Source: Dastarcus helophoroides (Eukaryota; Arthropoda; Insecta; Coleoptera; Bothrideridae). From it: a stretch of 64,000 nt of DNA. Each line of letters opens with the position of its first letter. The stretch's first letter is position 1. A model generated the notes under the pieces. It was not told the origin of the DNA. It searched no databases and saw only the letters and a program-made list of their open reading frames with translations. Shown here one piece after another: positions 21,294 through 31,939 of this stretch. The translations under genes were made by a program, and so were the position numbers. The stretch covers positions 45,826,987 through 45,890,986 of the forward strand of contig CM053325.1 in the NCBI GenBank assembly GCA_028583605.1, written 5' to 3'.

Positions 21294-21392
21294 GTTTGGG
21301 TTCCTATATGGCGAAAGGTATGGGGTCCAGTCGAAGTAAAAGAATGGATACCACTTCCTCCCCCACCAATCTCGAGAAGACGGCATACATGA
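21294..21392 (+). CDS. Terminal exon of Trp/Lys-repeat gene 2
   Basis: After an acceptor (tttaatttacag, AG at 21292-21293) the frame codes VWVPIWRKVWGPVEVKEW, then IPLPPPPISRRRHT, and stops at TGA 21390-21392. It aligns with the end of the repeat region of gene 1 (IWVPAWKMIWRPVIIKEW then FPSPD), sharing Trp at the same four positions with spacing 4, 4, 8. That similarity, rather than any database hit, is my reason for calling it a real exon of a paralogue. The Pro-rich and Arg-rich tail differs from the His-rich tail of gene 1. The two genes converge: gene 1 ends at 22698 on the other strand, about 1.3 kb away. An AATAAA lies at 21555-21560. Confidence 0.65.
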   Translation, partial: VWVPIWRKVWGPVEVKEWIPLPPPPISRRRHT

Positions 21393-21554
21393 ATGAGATG
21401 ATTTTAAACGAACTTTTGATCTATAATTCGACCTTATATAATTTGTTTAATGCGTTGTAAAAATGCGTTACATACAAGAAGTCTGATATTTATTTAAATT
21501 ATTTTAATGCATTATTTATTTGTATATTTATATTTTTAATAACCCATTTCTTAC

Positions 21555-21560
21555 AATAAA
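21555..21560 (+). terminator. Putative polyadenylation signal of gene 2
   Basis: AATAAA about 165 bases after the stop codon at 21392, followed by T-rich sequence. Confidence 0.4.
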
Positions 21561-22473
21561 TGCTGTTTTAACAAAATTAATTTACTTTAAAAGCTTCTTT
21601 CCTATTATTTATAAAAACATTTGTAGGTGAAAAATATTAGGTAGGGAAAAACAGATTTATAATTAATTGTTAGTTTCAGACAGTCCTTATCATAATTTTG
21701 GTATCACATTATCACTTCTTATTAATACCGGCCCGTTACAAAATATTGATATTAAATTTTATGATAAAGAGATGAGTAAAAGTCAGGAAATAAAACGACA
21801 GTTTAAATTAATTTCATTATCAAATTCTTTGCACATAACTTTTCCTTAATTGAATACATAATCAACATGTTTCATGATCGTTTTTCATTTAAGTGAAATA
21901 CCATATTTAGCAGCTTAAATTTTGTTTTTCTTTATTTAGAAAAATAAAATGTGAACATAGTTAAGAACTCAGTGACAAAGTTCCGAAACACACTGATATG
22001 AATAGGACACTTGTTGGATCTCAAAAAATTAAACATAACTTCAATATAATATTTGATTACAGAGTCGGAGTTTAAATTCGAAAATAATAATGCTCGGTGC
22101 TTTAATTTTATTTTGTTAAATATTTCTAAGGATAAAAAGAGGATTTTCTAGTAATAAGTTCAGTTGCTATTGTATTTAATGTGCCTTATAAATTGTTGAT
22201 GAATTTAAAAATGAATATCTTTAGGAGAGAGAAAACGGTTTCTTTAATTAATTCTGCGTTTCTTGGATCATCGATGTGAAAGTTAATAAATATACGTAAT
22301 TTATGTCAGATCAATTTCCGTATATTACTTTTCAAAAATACGTAATTTGTCTCGTTTGTCTATAGATTATGTTGCTAAATTATATGAATATGAAATTTGA
22401 GGTATTAGCGTGAAAATTATAATTGATACTTTCTCTCGGAATTATAATGGGAGACAACTCTAATATATTAATA

Positions 22474-22479
22474 TTTATT
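22474..22479 (-). terminator. Putative polyadenylation signal of gene 1
   Basis: AATAAA on the minus strand, about 220 bases beyond the stop at 22698-22700, in AT-rich DNA. Confidence 0.35.
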
Positions 22480-22697
22480 TAACATTATTTACATGATTTA
22501 AAAAGAAACAAAAATCTAACAAACAGTTGCTCTGTGAGCAATAACACTCTTGCATGCTACATAATACTATAAGAATAGAATTACTCAGTCAAGTGCGTAA
22601 GCATGCTATTCCAAAATATAAAAATTAAGAATTACTTAACACTTACGCCTAATTATATACAAAAAAGGTACGCGGATTGTCTTTTTTTAATAAATTA

Positions 22698-23947
22698 CTA
22701 CGAGGAAGGGAAAGAAACTTTAGAAGGAGGTCCCCTTCGTTGTTGTTGTGAAGATTTTGATCCTAATGGGGGCCTTTGTGTAATTCTTTTAGATGTGTTA
22801 GGAGGCAACGTAACGAACGTTTTTTCACTTTTACCATAAGCATTGTCTTTTCGGTCCCAACCATGATGGTGATCATGGTGATCGGGACTTGGGAACCACT
22901 CTTTTATAATCACAGGTCTCCAAATCATCTTCCACGCGGGTACCCAAATATCTTTATAATCTGGAACCCAAATCTGTTTCCAATCTTCTTTCCATTCTAG
23001 TTTCTTATCTGGCAACCAAATTTGCTTCTTTTCAATTCTCCATATTTGCTTCCACGCTTCTTTCCATTCTAACTTTTTGTCAGATACCCAAATCTGTTTC
23101 TTTTCTGTTCGCCAAATTTGCTTCCAAGCTTCTTTCCATGCTAATTTCTTGTCCTCAACCCAAATTTGCTTTTTCGCTGGTTTCCAAATTTGTTTCCACG
23201 CTTCTTTCCACTCTAATTTTTTATCCGGTACCCATATTTGCTTCTTAGCAGGTTTCCAGTATTTTTTCCAAATAGGTTTCCATACTAACTTTTTTTTCCA
23301 GATGTCATGGGCTGTATATTCACTCCCATGGTGATCTTTACCTAAGTAATGTTCACCAGGTATACCTTCCTTAACCCAAATTGGAATGTAATGTTTCTTC
23401 CAGACTGGTACCTGAATTTCTTTCCATGCTGGAACTTGAATTTCCTTCCAAACCGGTTTCCAAATCTTTTTCCAGGCCGGAACCTGAATTTCCTTCCAAG
23501 CAGGAACTTTAATTGGCACCCAGATTGGCTTCCATATTTTTTTCCAATCAGGTACTTGAATTTCTTTCCAAGCGGGTACTTTTATTTCTTTCCACACCGG
23601 TTTCCATATTTTTTTCCAATCTGGTACTTTAATTTCCTTCCATCCAGGTACTTTTGTTGGCACCCATATAGGTTTCCAAATTTTTTTCCAAGATGGCTTC
23701 CATATTTGCTTTTTGGCTGGTTTCCATATTTTCTTCCAGCCTTTTTTCCAAATCATCTTTTTCTTCCAATATCCTGGATCGTGGTGATCATGATGATGAT
23801 GATCTTCATGACTGCCATCTCCACCGAAGTCTCCGCCGCCGCCGCCTCCGAATCCGCCACCCCCTCCAAATCCACCTCCTCCCCCACCGCCACTTGGACC
23901 ATAGCTGTAACCCCCTTCGTGCGATCCACTGTGATCTCCGCCACCAC
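22698..23947 (-). CDS. Trp/Lys tetrad-repeat secreted protein, gene 1, terminal exon
   Basis: Minus-strand exon after acceptor attcttag (AG at 23949-23948), in phase with the exon at 31680-31939 (split Gly codon), ending TAG at 22698-22700; 415 residues. It begins Gly-rich (GGGGGFGG-type), has a His/Asp cluster (EDHHHHDHHDP), then about 300 residues with 47 Trp overall placed 4 or 8 apart. These are tetrapeptides such as WKKI, WKPV, WKEI, KVPA in 24-residue units. A second block uses WKEA WKQI WKPA KKQI WVPD KKLE. A non-repeating, His-containing spacer (about 23300-23390) separates the blocks. The tail has another His cluster and a basic, Ser/Pro-rich end. With its signal peptide it is presumably secreted, perhaps a cuticle or adhesive protein; that is inference, and I recognise no named family. 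Confidence 0.88.
22990..23720 (-). repeat. 72-bp coding minisatellite of gene 1
   Basis: Tandem units of 72 bp encode 24-residue protein units in two blocks, about 23390-23710 (WKKI/WKPV/WKEI/KVPA type) and about 22960-23280 (WKEA/WKQI/KKQI/KKLE type). The units are diverged at the DNA level but keep every Trp, which points to selection on the register. Confidence 0.85.
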
Positions 23948-24582
23948 CTAAGAATATTACAGTTTGAGAATTTGCATGTACTTATATAATATACAGGAGT
24001 CACTAAATGTAACCCATCAATAAGAAAATTTTATTATTTTACAAGGTATAGAAGGCGATTTAAAGTTCAATGTATATTTCTTAAGAGCGTATTTTTTGGG
24101 CCAAAATAAATTTTTTTTTCTATATAGGGTAAGTCAGAAAGAATGGAACAACTTATACCAATGTCGCTGGTTTAGGAGATACATGGTGTTCCACAGCACG
24201 CTAGGTGGCTCGCTACTTAGAAATTTGTGGTTACTTGGGAAAACGCCACAATGATTCAACATATTGAAATAAAATTGACAAGAAAAGCGAAAACCTGAGT
24301 TAATACCTTATTATTAACAAATCAACAATAATATTTGATAGCTATCATTACCAGGATTATTGTTTTTAATATATAGTCATCCATTTTTTTCCACACAGCA
24401 CACCAGCTTCAAATTCGCCACAAATTACATTTGGAAACATTTTTAATTTATTAATGTATACTTTTGAGCATTTGTTAGGTTGGGTTGAATACATTTTTTT
24501 TTTCGATTTTCTGTCTTTACTAAGCCTTCCGAACACGTAGTTAAAATTAATGCCATTATGACTAAATCACCCGGTACGCATA

Positions 24583-25175
24583 TATTCCTGAACAAAGAAT
24601 AGTCGTTCATCACTGCTTAGTAGACAACTGTAAAAATTAATTGATCCTTTGAAATTATCCTATTTATGGGTATCTTTGACAGTTTATTGCTACTTTCAAT
24701 TCATTTAATAGTAGGCACAACTTAAACACCCGCAGTGACCAAATACCTGGGTATGAAAGCCCCGGGAAAGTCCCGGATTGCTCGACTTCCCAATATTATC
24801 ATTGTAAATTCTACAGGGCAGAATATATTTATTAATTATGATAATATTCATTTATTCTAAATGTTAATTGAAAAAATAAAATAGAGTCTACCCAATTTAT
24901 GAAAAAAAAAAAATGATTAAAACGGATTTTCACACCAAAAAACCTTCAGTGGTCACTTTTTTTATTCACAATATTTCTTTTTCTTTCTCCTTTCAGATTT
25001 TTACATAACGCGTGTGGATATAATAAATAGCTGCAACTTCTTTCAAGGTCATTTTATTACTTGTTCTTCCGCAACCGCAATTGCTAGCGGTTCACAATCA
25101 CTGACTGCGCTTGAGAATATGGTTGGCCGCAAAGCGGTTATCCGCTAGCCGCCTAGTGAGTACGAGGCCTTAAGG
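24583..25175. repeat. Unclassified repeat X, copy 2 (uninterrupted)
   Basis: Matches 2781-2982 joined to 5916-6420, that is, the arrangement before element A inserted. Internal marks are aacggattttcacaccaaaa and ggttggccgcaaagcggtta. No coding frame. Confidence 0.65.
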
Positions 25176-25224
25176 AAGTTTTCAATATTAAAATGTTTCA
25201 TTAACATAAGATAAAATAGCATAA

Positions 25225-26150
25225 ATTTCAAGTGTACTTATAAAATGTCAAATTTTAACATAAAAATGACATTCCTACTGCTGTTATTTTTTCTAAAACT
25301 GATACCAACTTTTGATTTTTAAATGGAACACTCTGTATATTATTACATTTTTGGAATCTACTTAATTGTTTAAATACAGTACACCCAAAAAAAAGTGATT
25401 TTTAAATTATGAAAAATTTTTTTAATCGCATTTTATTTTCCAGTCTAGAAGGCTACGACTCATTCTAATTATTTCTAATGAACTATTTTAATACTAAAAA
25501 AATCAAATTTTGTGAAAAAAGGAGTATTGCATTCTTTTATTACGTGATAAAGTTAACAAAAATGGTTTTTATATCATAACTTCATTTTCTTAAATGGCAC
25601 CATAATGGTACTGTGGTAACAGGAGAAAGTATAATTAATTGCGACTCTAACCATATTTTTATTTTTGCTAAGAAATCAATGGAACTGAAGTTACAGCCAA
25701 AAGAATTCAAAATATTCGGTTTCCAATTATTTGAAGATGTATTCAATAAGAAACAAATCAAAAATGTCGACGCTTCCTAAGTTTTCTCAATTTAATTTTT
25801 TGTAGTGTTAATATGGTTGGTTAGAATTAGTTAGGACGGGTCATGACTTTCTTGGTTGAAAAATAAAATAGGAGCAAAAAATTTTCGATTTTTTAGATAT
25901 CACTTATTTTATGTTTATTGTATTCAGAAAATTGTGAAGAATTAAAAAATGTAATAATATACAGGTGTTTCCTTCAAAAATCAAAAGTTAGCATGAGTTT
26001 TAGCGAAAGTGACAACAGTATAGATGTTATTTTTGTGTCAAAATTTGACATTTTATAAGTAACTCAAATGTATCAAATTTGAAAATATTATCTTTATAAA
26101 TAAAGAAAAATTAAGGGGTGTACCATGATCTTGGTACACCTGATATATTC
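25225..26150. mobile_element. Palindromic MITE, family M1, copy 2 (5' truncated)
   Basis: Similar to 18891-19861 throughout, including the central part with tggtttttatatcataactt. The right end gtaccatgatcttggtacac is intact; the matching left end is missing. Confidence 0.65.
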
Positions 26151-28109
26151 AATGGGATGCCCCTGTAAAACCTCATAGTCTGACAGTGTCTTGATTTAGT
26201 GTCCTAACATTTTAAAATTTTATTTTGAGATACATTTAGGAGATGTGGCTTGTATCTTCACGCTCTACTTTCATTCTTAAATATTGAGGTATGTAGACTC
26301 CTGTTTTTAAGAGATTTAACAGTAATCTAGCGAGTCATTCAGTAAAATTTCAACAGTTAATCCAGCGACTGAACTCTAGCTTTGGGATACCTGATGGATT
26401 ATATTATTAGAAAACAAATCTTAGGTCGTTAGATTGGAAGTCGGCGTCGCCTGGTTTACTTCATTAGTTTTTTCCTGTTGGGTCACTTAAAAACAAAGGT
26501 ATACAAGGAAACCCTTCAAAACTTAATATATTATGAATGAATGCTAGACGTGAAATGCAAGCCTTTTTAAGTAATTGTGTTAAAATCCTATATTTGTTAT
26601 TTTTGAGAACTTTTAGGATGTAGTGAGGGCTTGATTTCACTTGGAAAAATTTTACTTAATACTTGATTTACTTTAATTCTTTGCTCAACATTTTTTCATC
26701 TAGTCCCATGTAAATATTATATTTCCTTATTAAGAACAAACATTTTACAAACCATGAAAAAGGATACATAGCAAGAGAAATACGAAGATATTGGAATGAA
26801 TCCTTGTGAATTTTGGATATTGATGTTTTATAGTAATGTATGAGCTCCATAGAGCAAAAAAATTTTGTGTCATTGACATTTATAATAATAATTGAAGAAA
26901 ATATAAAAGAAATTTTGGACGAAAAATATCGCATAATTGGAAAGAAAAGGTTGCTGATTTTGTTAATTTTTGGATATGTTTTAGAGGACCAAAATCTCAG
27001 ACACATATAAGCTGTAAATGCCGATTCGAAAATAATAACCGAAAATAATATTTGATCCATTTCTTTGTCCAAAAGGTTTATTTGGAAAACAAATGAAACA
27101 AAAATAAAAATTTTTCGGCCGCCCTTATTGAAGTAAATTACCCACTTCTTAAGTTTTTGAGTAACAAAAAATAGTAATTTTGACAGCAAGATTTTGAAAA
27201 AAATGTTATTTTATTTATTAAAACTTTTACGTGCTAATAGATTTTGCTGGAAAAAAATGTTGGTGCGGAACGTCATGGGGGGAAACGGACCAGCAAAATT
27301 CGTATTCAAATACACCGTCAATGGATAGTCAACATTTGTTGCAAAAATATTTCTTCTTAAATAGATAGTTTAGTTATTCGAATTTAACGCATATTCTCTA
27401 CAATGACATTGTGCAGGGAGTGGGTATACTTTTATTTTATACATGTCTAAATCTGGAGTTATGAATTAGAAATGTCTTAGAGTTTTTTCATATAAAACAA
27501 ACCGCCGAAGTCCGATATAAGTGTATACCTTAAAAAATGCAACAAACATGTTCACCAGCGTGAACCTTTAAACGTAATTATTGAAACTAAATTTACTTAG
27601 TATTTAGATGTTACCAATTACAAAGACAATGCCATTTCCACAGGGAAGTAAAACATGTGCCTGATGGCAGAAATGTGAAATTTTTTTTTAATTTAGAAAA
27701 AAACTAATATTTAAGAGATGAACATTGCGCATGTGTTGAAAAAGGTTTACTGTGGAAGAGCGACATTGAACAGACAGTCAAATTATTTGAAACTGCAGCC
27801 TACTCCTAAATCCAGATGTAGTAAACGAAGAGGAGTTTATAGCCACCAAACTAAAACTATTGACTGGAATATTTAAAAAAACTAACTCTAATAAAAAAAA
27901 TAATTATAAAACTGCACCCTATCATAAACGCCAAAACCGTAAAGTAACATATTTTTCAATCTGTTATAATTACTGTTTTTTTGTTACTCAAAAACTTTGG
28001 AAAGGGTAGAGGAAGTAAAAATTTTGAAAATATTTTTTCGTTTTAATTTCTCATCCAAATAACACTTAAAAAAAGAAATGAATCAAAGGTAATTTTCGGA
28101 AACATTATG

Positions 28110-28320
28110 ATTAATAATTTTATTTAACATTTCTGCGATTCAGTTTGGAAATATTTAAATTTTTAGTAATGAAAGTTGACAATATTTTTAAACATTGTTT
28201 TGAAATAGGACTATGTGATATCTGAATTTTTAAAACGTGACCTCAAGATAGCTAAAAAAATAGGTTGGTTTACTTTACATAGAATGGGAAAAAAAATAAA
28301 ATAAAGAAGACCAAAATTAG
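28110..28320. repeat. Dispersed repeat, inverted relative to 31065-31262
   Basis: Shares aaatttttagtaatgaaagt and the flanking 200 bases with the reverse complement of 31065-31262. The two bracket a 2.7-kb stretch that contains the hammerhead pair. Whether this is one large fold-back element or two independent insertions is not clear. Confidence 0.5.
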
Positions 28321-28324
28321 AAAT

Positions 28325-28408
28325 TAAAAAACGTGAGGCGCAATAAAACTGTGAACTGCACTATTCATGCATCAATTATTATTTATTGTATGCGCCCCAC
28401 GTTTTTTG
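28325..28408. repeat. Small fold-back, aaaaaacgtgaggcgc
   Basis: Imperfect inverted arms (aaaaacgtgaggcgcaataa against tttattgtatgcgccccacg) around about 40 bases. No function inferred. Confidence 0.5.
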
Positions 28409-29892
28409 TGTTAAATGTTACAGGTATTTTCATAGCTATTAAAAATTCATAATCACAATTTTTCAGGATCATCTGTATGGGGTTATAAATTTGCATAAAA
28501 CTAGGAAAAACTATTTTATATGCTTTGGTCTCTTTTAAAAAGCGTGTTTAATTTAAAAGTAAGATTTTATTTAAATTATTTTTTACTTTTTAGCCTTGCG
28601 TGTATGTAAATAAAATTGTGCAATGCATTTCAAAATATATTAATCTTGCAAATTTATTCTGATTCTGATTCTTGTTAATGCTTATCTTTCAGTTTTTGCT
28701 TCTTTTCTGGTAGTTGTTGCGTCTTTGTGTTGGGTAGCTGTCTCCTTGACTATTGCCATTGTAGAAATTATTACTAATACCCTATTAACTATTAAATATT
28801 ATTAGATATTTCATTATATTATGGTGTTCTTCTTTTCCTTTTTCACTTTTTTATTATTTTGTTGTTATTGTTAAGCTTTAAACCAATTCAAGTAAAACAT
28901 TTAGAAGTACCTACGTAAATTCCAAGATAAGGATGTGTACAATTTTGATCACATGTAGATTCATAACTTCATACAAATTCTTAAACTTATGCAGAAGGTC
29001 CTAAAAATTTGTGTATATGAATAATTTTTAATTTCTAAGATTTAAAACTAAAAATGTGAAAGACCCACAATACATAGATAATTTATCCAAGAATAGATTT
29101 TATTGTGTTGGTTGGCATGAATATTTCACCCAAATCACTACCAATTTCATTGCGTTGGTTGATTGTCCCGACCATCGTAATTCAAAGTAAGACTTGTATT
29201 AGGATGCACACTGAATGATTAAAAATATAAGAAGTTCAAATTAAAAGTATCTCTTTTACCTGACAAAATTGATTTCGACTCATCCGCTTATCTTATAATG
29301 TATCAATTTGTAGAATTTATGCATTTTGATTTGAGAACTTACTATACATAATATATGTATATAAACTTTTTAAAATTTTTCTATTTGATATCGCTCGTCT
29401 AGAAATTTACACACCATACTCAAGATATAATCATCAACCTTACTTTTAACGAATTACTGATTAACTGACGTTCGTTAGTTGATATTTTAACTATGGTGAC
29501 ACTTTCATAGATGTATAAACTAACGTACGAACTTGTTGAATTCAAATTTTTTCGTATATTTCATTTTTTCAGCCTCTATGGGACTTTCTAGACCTAAAAG
29601 ATCAAAACTTCATCAAAGATTAATAAAAACGGATGCAGAACTAGGAGGTGATGATTTATAAGCATCGTCCTTGATTTCGAAGAAGGTAGTGATTTTTTAT
29701 GACAGTAGTGACATACAGTAACAATAATATGTCAAAAATGACGGTAGAAAGGACCTGATAATTTTTCAAAATAACCCCCCGAATATTGCCAAATACTATT
29801 AATTAGAAGTTGATTTTAGTACGTTGAATATTCTACCATTTAATGCGGAGACAGTGAACAGTCAAAGATTCGGAATTAGCTGATGTTTCTAT

Positions 29893-30305
29893 TCATGTTC
29901 TATTGGCTTCTTATATGCCAGTTATCCCTTTCACAATTTTAAATTTTAGTAACCTTCTGTTAAGGAATCACCTAGGAAAAATGTAATAAACTATCAGAAT
30001 TATTTTCTGAAAGCATACACAAAATTGTAGAGGAAGAAATTTGAATTGATTTTCTGACGACGGGTAGAAAATAACACTGCCCGAAACGTTAAACTTTAAA
30101 ATAATTTTTTGTTATTTAGTTTTTACGTCGTTTAAATTTTAAGATAGTTTTAAGTGTTTTTCAATGTTGAGTCACAAACAGCGATTGACAAACCAAAATC
30201 GAACGCAATCTATAACAAATTGCTAATCCTTAACATAAGGTTACTGAAATTTAGAATTGTGAAAGAAGTAACTGGCAAAGAAAAAGCCAATAAAACATGA
30301 ATAGA
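29893..30305. repeat. Fold-back element with a ribozyme-like core in the loop
   Basis: Arms about 29893-29970 and 30222-30305 are inverted copies (attcatgttctattggcttc against its complement). The loop contains ctgacgacgggtag (30052 on) and ctgcccgaaacgtt, that is CTGACGA, one base, a paired stem and GAAA. Confidence 0.6.
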
Positions 30306-30677
30306 AATAAGAATGCTTCGCAAAGAAAATACAGAGAATATCTAGCTGATGTTCCTTTTTAGGTTACGTTTGTTTTTAGGCTATGTTCATTAGAAGTCAA
30401 ATTTGGATCTCAAATTTTTTATATGCGCAATAATATGATTGGATTAAAATATTGCATTGTGATCCGGGCTATGGTTAAAATCTCAAGTCTCTAGCTCATC
30501 GGGAAGTTGGTTTAAAATCTATTGTAAAATTTGTAGACCTGTCAGACATACGTCAATATTAAACGTCGATTGTGGCTATTTCTTAATCACAAGCAAGAAA
30601 GTGAGTTAATTAAAAAACGTGAAATAATAATAAAATATAAAAATTAAAAAATATAAAAAATGTAAAAAAAGGATGCA

Positions 30678-30724
30678 GCATTCGACATCGATGTTTCGGT
30701 CTCATTTAAGGTCATCAGCAATGC
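30678..30724 (-). ncRNA. Decayed hammerhead ribozyme motif, sense to gene 1
   Basis: Minus strand: gcattg, then CTGATGA (30712-30718), a weakly paired stem II (ccttaaatgagacc), GAAA, the self-complementary stem III ACATCGATGT (30685-30694, counting the last A of GAAA), the expected cleavage C (30684), then gaatgc. Stem I has a mismatch next to the cleavage site, and stem II lacks the closing G-C pairs. Core bases are kept but folding should be poor. Confidence 0.6.
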
Positions 30725-30947
30725 ATAATAAGGAAAGGAGAAAGAAGTGCTTAAAACTAATAAATTGAAATACATAAACATTTTTATCATAAATAGTTGT
30801 CTATAAGGAAAGGGAAAAATAAAGAAGGAAGAAGTATTTAAAATATTAAATTTATGTATTTCAATTTATTAAGTACTTTATTTTTTTTTTATTTATTTTA
30901 TTTATTTAAGTACTTCTTCCTCCTTTATTGTTTCCTTTCCTTGATAT

Positions 30948-30994
30948 GCATTGCTGATGAGCTCAGATGAGAGCGAAATATCGATGTCCAATGC
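30948..30994 (+). ncRNA. Hammerhead ribozyme motif, complete core
   Basis: Seen directly: GCATTG (30948-30953) pairs perfectly with CAATGC (30989-30994) as stem I. Between them are the conserved CTGATGA (30954-30960), stem II GCTC/GAGC (30961-30964 and 30971-30974) closed by agatga, GAAA (30975-30978), and a short stem III from ATATC/GATGT (30978-30987). Then comes C30988, after which cleavage would be expected. Every catalytic-core base of the hammerhead consensus is present. The very short stem III is, from general knowledge, typical of ribozymes in Penelope-like elements and retrozymes, which often act as dimers. It is antisense to the host gene and has a decayed inverted copy 230 bp to the left. 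Confidence 0.82.
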
Positions 30995-31064
30995 TACAAC
31001 CTTTGTTTACATTTTTTATTTATTTTTTTATATTTTTATAATTTATTTAAGAATTTTTTTGTTT

Positions 31065-31262
31065 TTATGTTTAATTTTAGTCTTCAATATTTTATTTTTT
31101 CTCCTATTCTATGCAAAATAAACCAACTATTTTTTGTCAGCTGTCATGAAGTGACGTATATTTCAAAAAATGTTTCAGAATATTGTTAACTTTCATTACT
31201 AAAAATTTAAATATTTTTAAACTGGGTCGCAGAAGTGTTAAATAAAATTAATAAACAAAATT
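31065..31262. repeat. Dispersed repeat, inverted copy of 28110-28320
   Basis: Reverse complement of the 28.1-kb repeat (actttcattactaaaaattt). A short related piece appears near 39700-39760 (gtcagatgtcatgagatgac). Confidence 0.5.
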
Positions 31263-31679
31263 GGCATTTACAGCCCCAACTTTGAAAGGGCGGAACTATC
31301 CTTAAAACGTGTATCAGTTGATAAAATATATAGTTGTCTTTTAAGCTGAGTCTACATATTTATAGTTTTGCACTGTATACAAATAAATTCGGCAGTATAA
31401 CACAAAATAATTATTTACATCAACAAATAAGTGACCTCGCCTAAAAAATCCGTACTTTAAGTTTTAAAATACAATACAACAACACAAATCACAAATAAAT
31501 TTTTAAAAAGTAAGTGTACAAAACATTAGCCTTCAATTTTGACAAGATTTCTAAACTTCAAAATTTCCTATGATCAAAAGTTTTCCACGGCCGATCATTC
31601 AAAAGGGTATGTTTTATACCGCAAACACTTATGTTATAAGTTTTTATTTTTATATGTAAAAATTTAATTCATAAATTAC

Positions 31680-31939
31680 CTAGATCGAAGCCGCCACCTC
31701 CTCCTCCTCCTCCGCTAGAATCAAAACCTCCTCCCCCACCGCTGTGTCCAAATCCTCCACCGCCTCCGCTATGGCCAAATCCTCCTCCACCTCCAAAACC
31801 TCCTCCACTGTCTCCAAACCCTCCACCCCCACCACTTGAACTGAATCCACCTCCTCCGCCTCCCCCGCCTAAATCACCACCTCCAAAGCCGTGACTATCT
31901 GGCGCTGGGTAGTCGTATCCTATTCGTTTCTGTACTTGC
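31680..31939 (-). CDS. Gly-rich exon of Trp/Lys-repeat gene 1
   Basis: A 260-bp exon between acceptor atcttttcag (AG at 31941-31940) and donor GTAATT (from 31679). It completes the Gln codon split with the exon at 32449-32531 and ends with one base of a Gly codon completed at 23947. Translation: QVQKRIGYDYPAPDSHGFGG, then repeated GGGGG blocks separated by FSSS, FGDS, FGHS and FDSS. The YDYPAP segment is like short motifs of insect cuticular proteins, which is suggestive only. The DNA is a GGN microsatellite-like tract, so length variation is likely. Phases on both sides fit the neighbouring exons, which is the main evidence that it belongs to the gene. Confidence 0.85.

Larger units (their letters stand above)
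21393..22697. other. Intergenic space between convergent Trp-repeat genes
   Basis: AT-rich, with no recognised repeat or third gene. It should hold the 3' untranslated regions of both genes. Confidence 0.5.
30630..31050. repeat. Inverted repeat carrying the two hammerhead motifs
   Basis: Two head-to-head copies of a unit of about 150 bp share ctcctttatt/tcctttcctt-type sequence, tatgcattgctgatga, the ribozyme core, and a downstream T-rich tail after a stretch like tttacatttttta. The arms diverge in the stem II region. Confidence 0.7.
23948..31679 (-). other. 7.7-kb intron 3 of gene 1
   Basis: Bounded by donor GTAATT (reading minus from 31679) and acceptor attcttag. Filled with repeats: repeat X copy 2, the truncated M1 MITE, fold-back repeats and the hammerhead pair. 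The minus-strand ORF at 26668-27189 (173 codons, rich in Ile, Phe, Lys and Ser) resembles nothing I know and has AT-driven composition; I do not call it a gene. Confidence 0.7.

Noticed and set aside
23077..23989. Plus-strand ORFs rich in Phe, Pro and Asn (up to 200 codons)
   Set aside because: Reverse-strand shadows of the Trp/Lys repeat exon, whose phase fits the two upstream exons.
24124..24220. tatatagggtaagtcagaaa as the start of another MITE
   Set aside because: Similar to the end near 51560 but too diverged, and no matching inverted end was found nearby.
26668..27189. Minus-strand ORF of 173 codons inside the gene 1 intron
   Set aside because: Composition is what AT-rich noncoding DNA gives (Ile, Phe, Lys, Ser), no domain or splice context is visible, and it lies in a repeat-filled intron.
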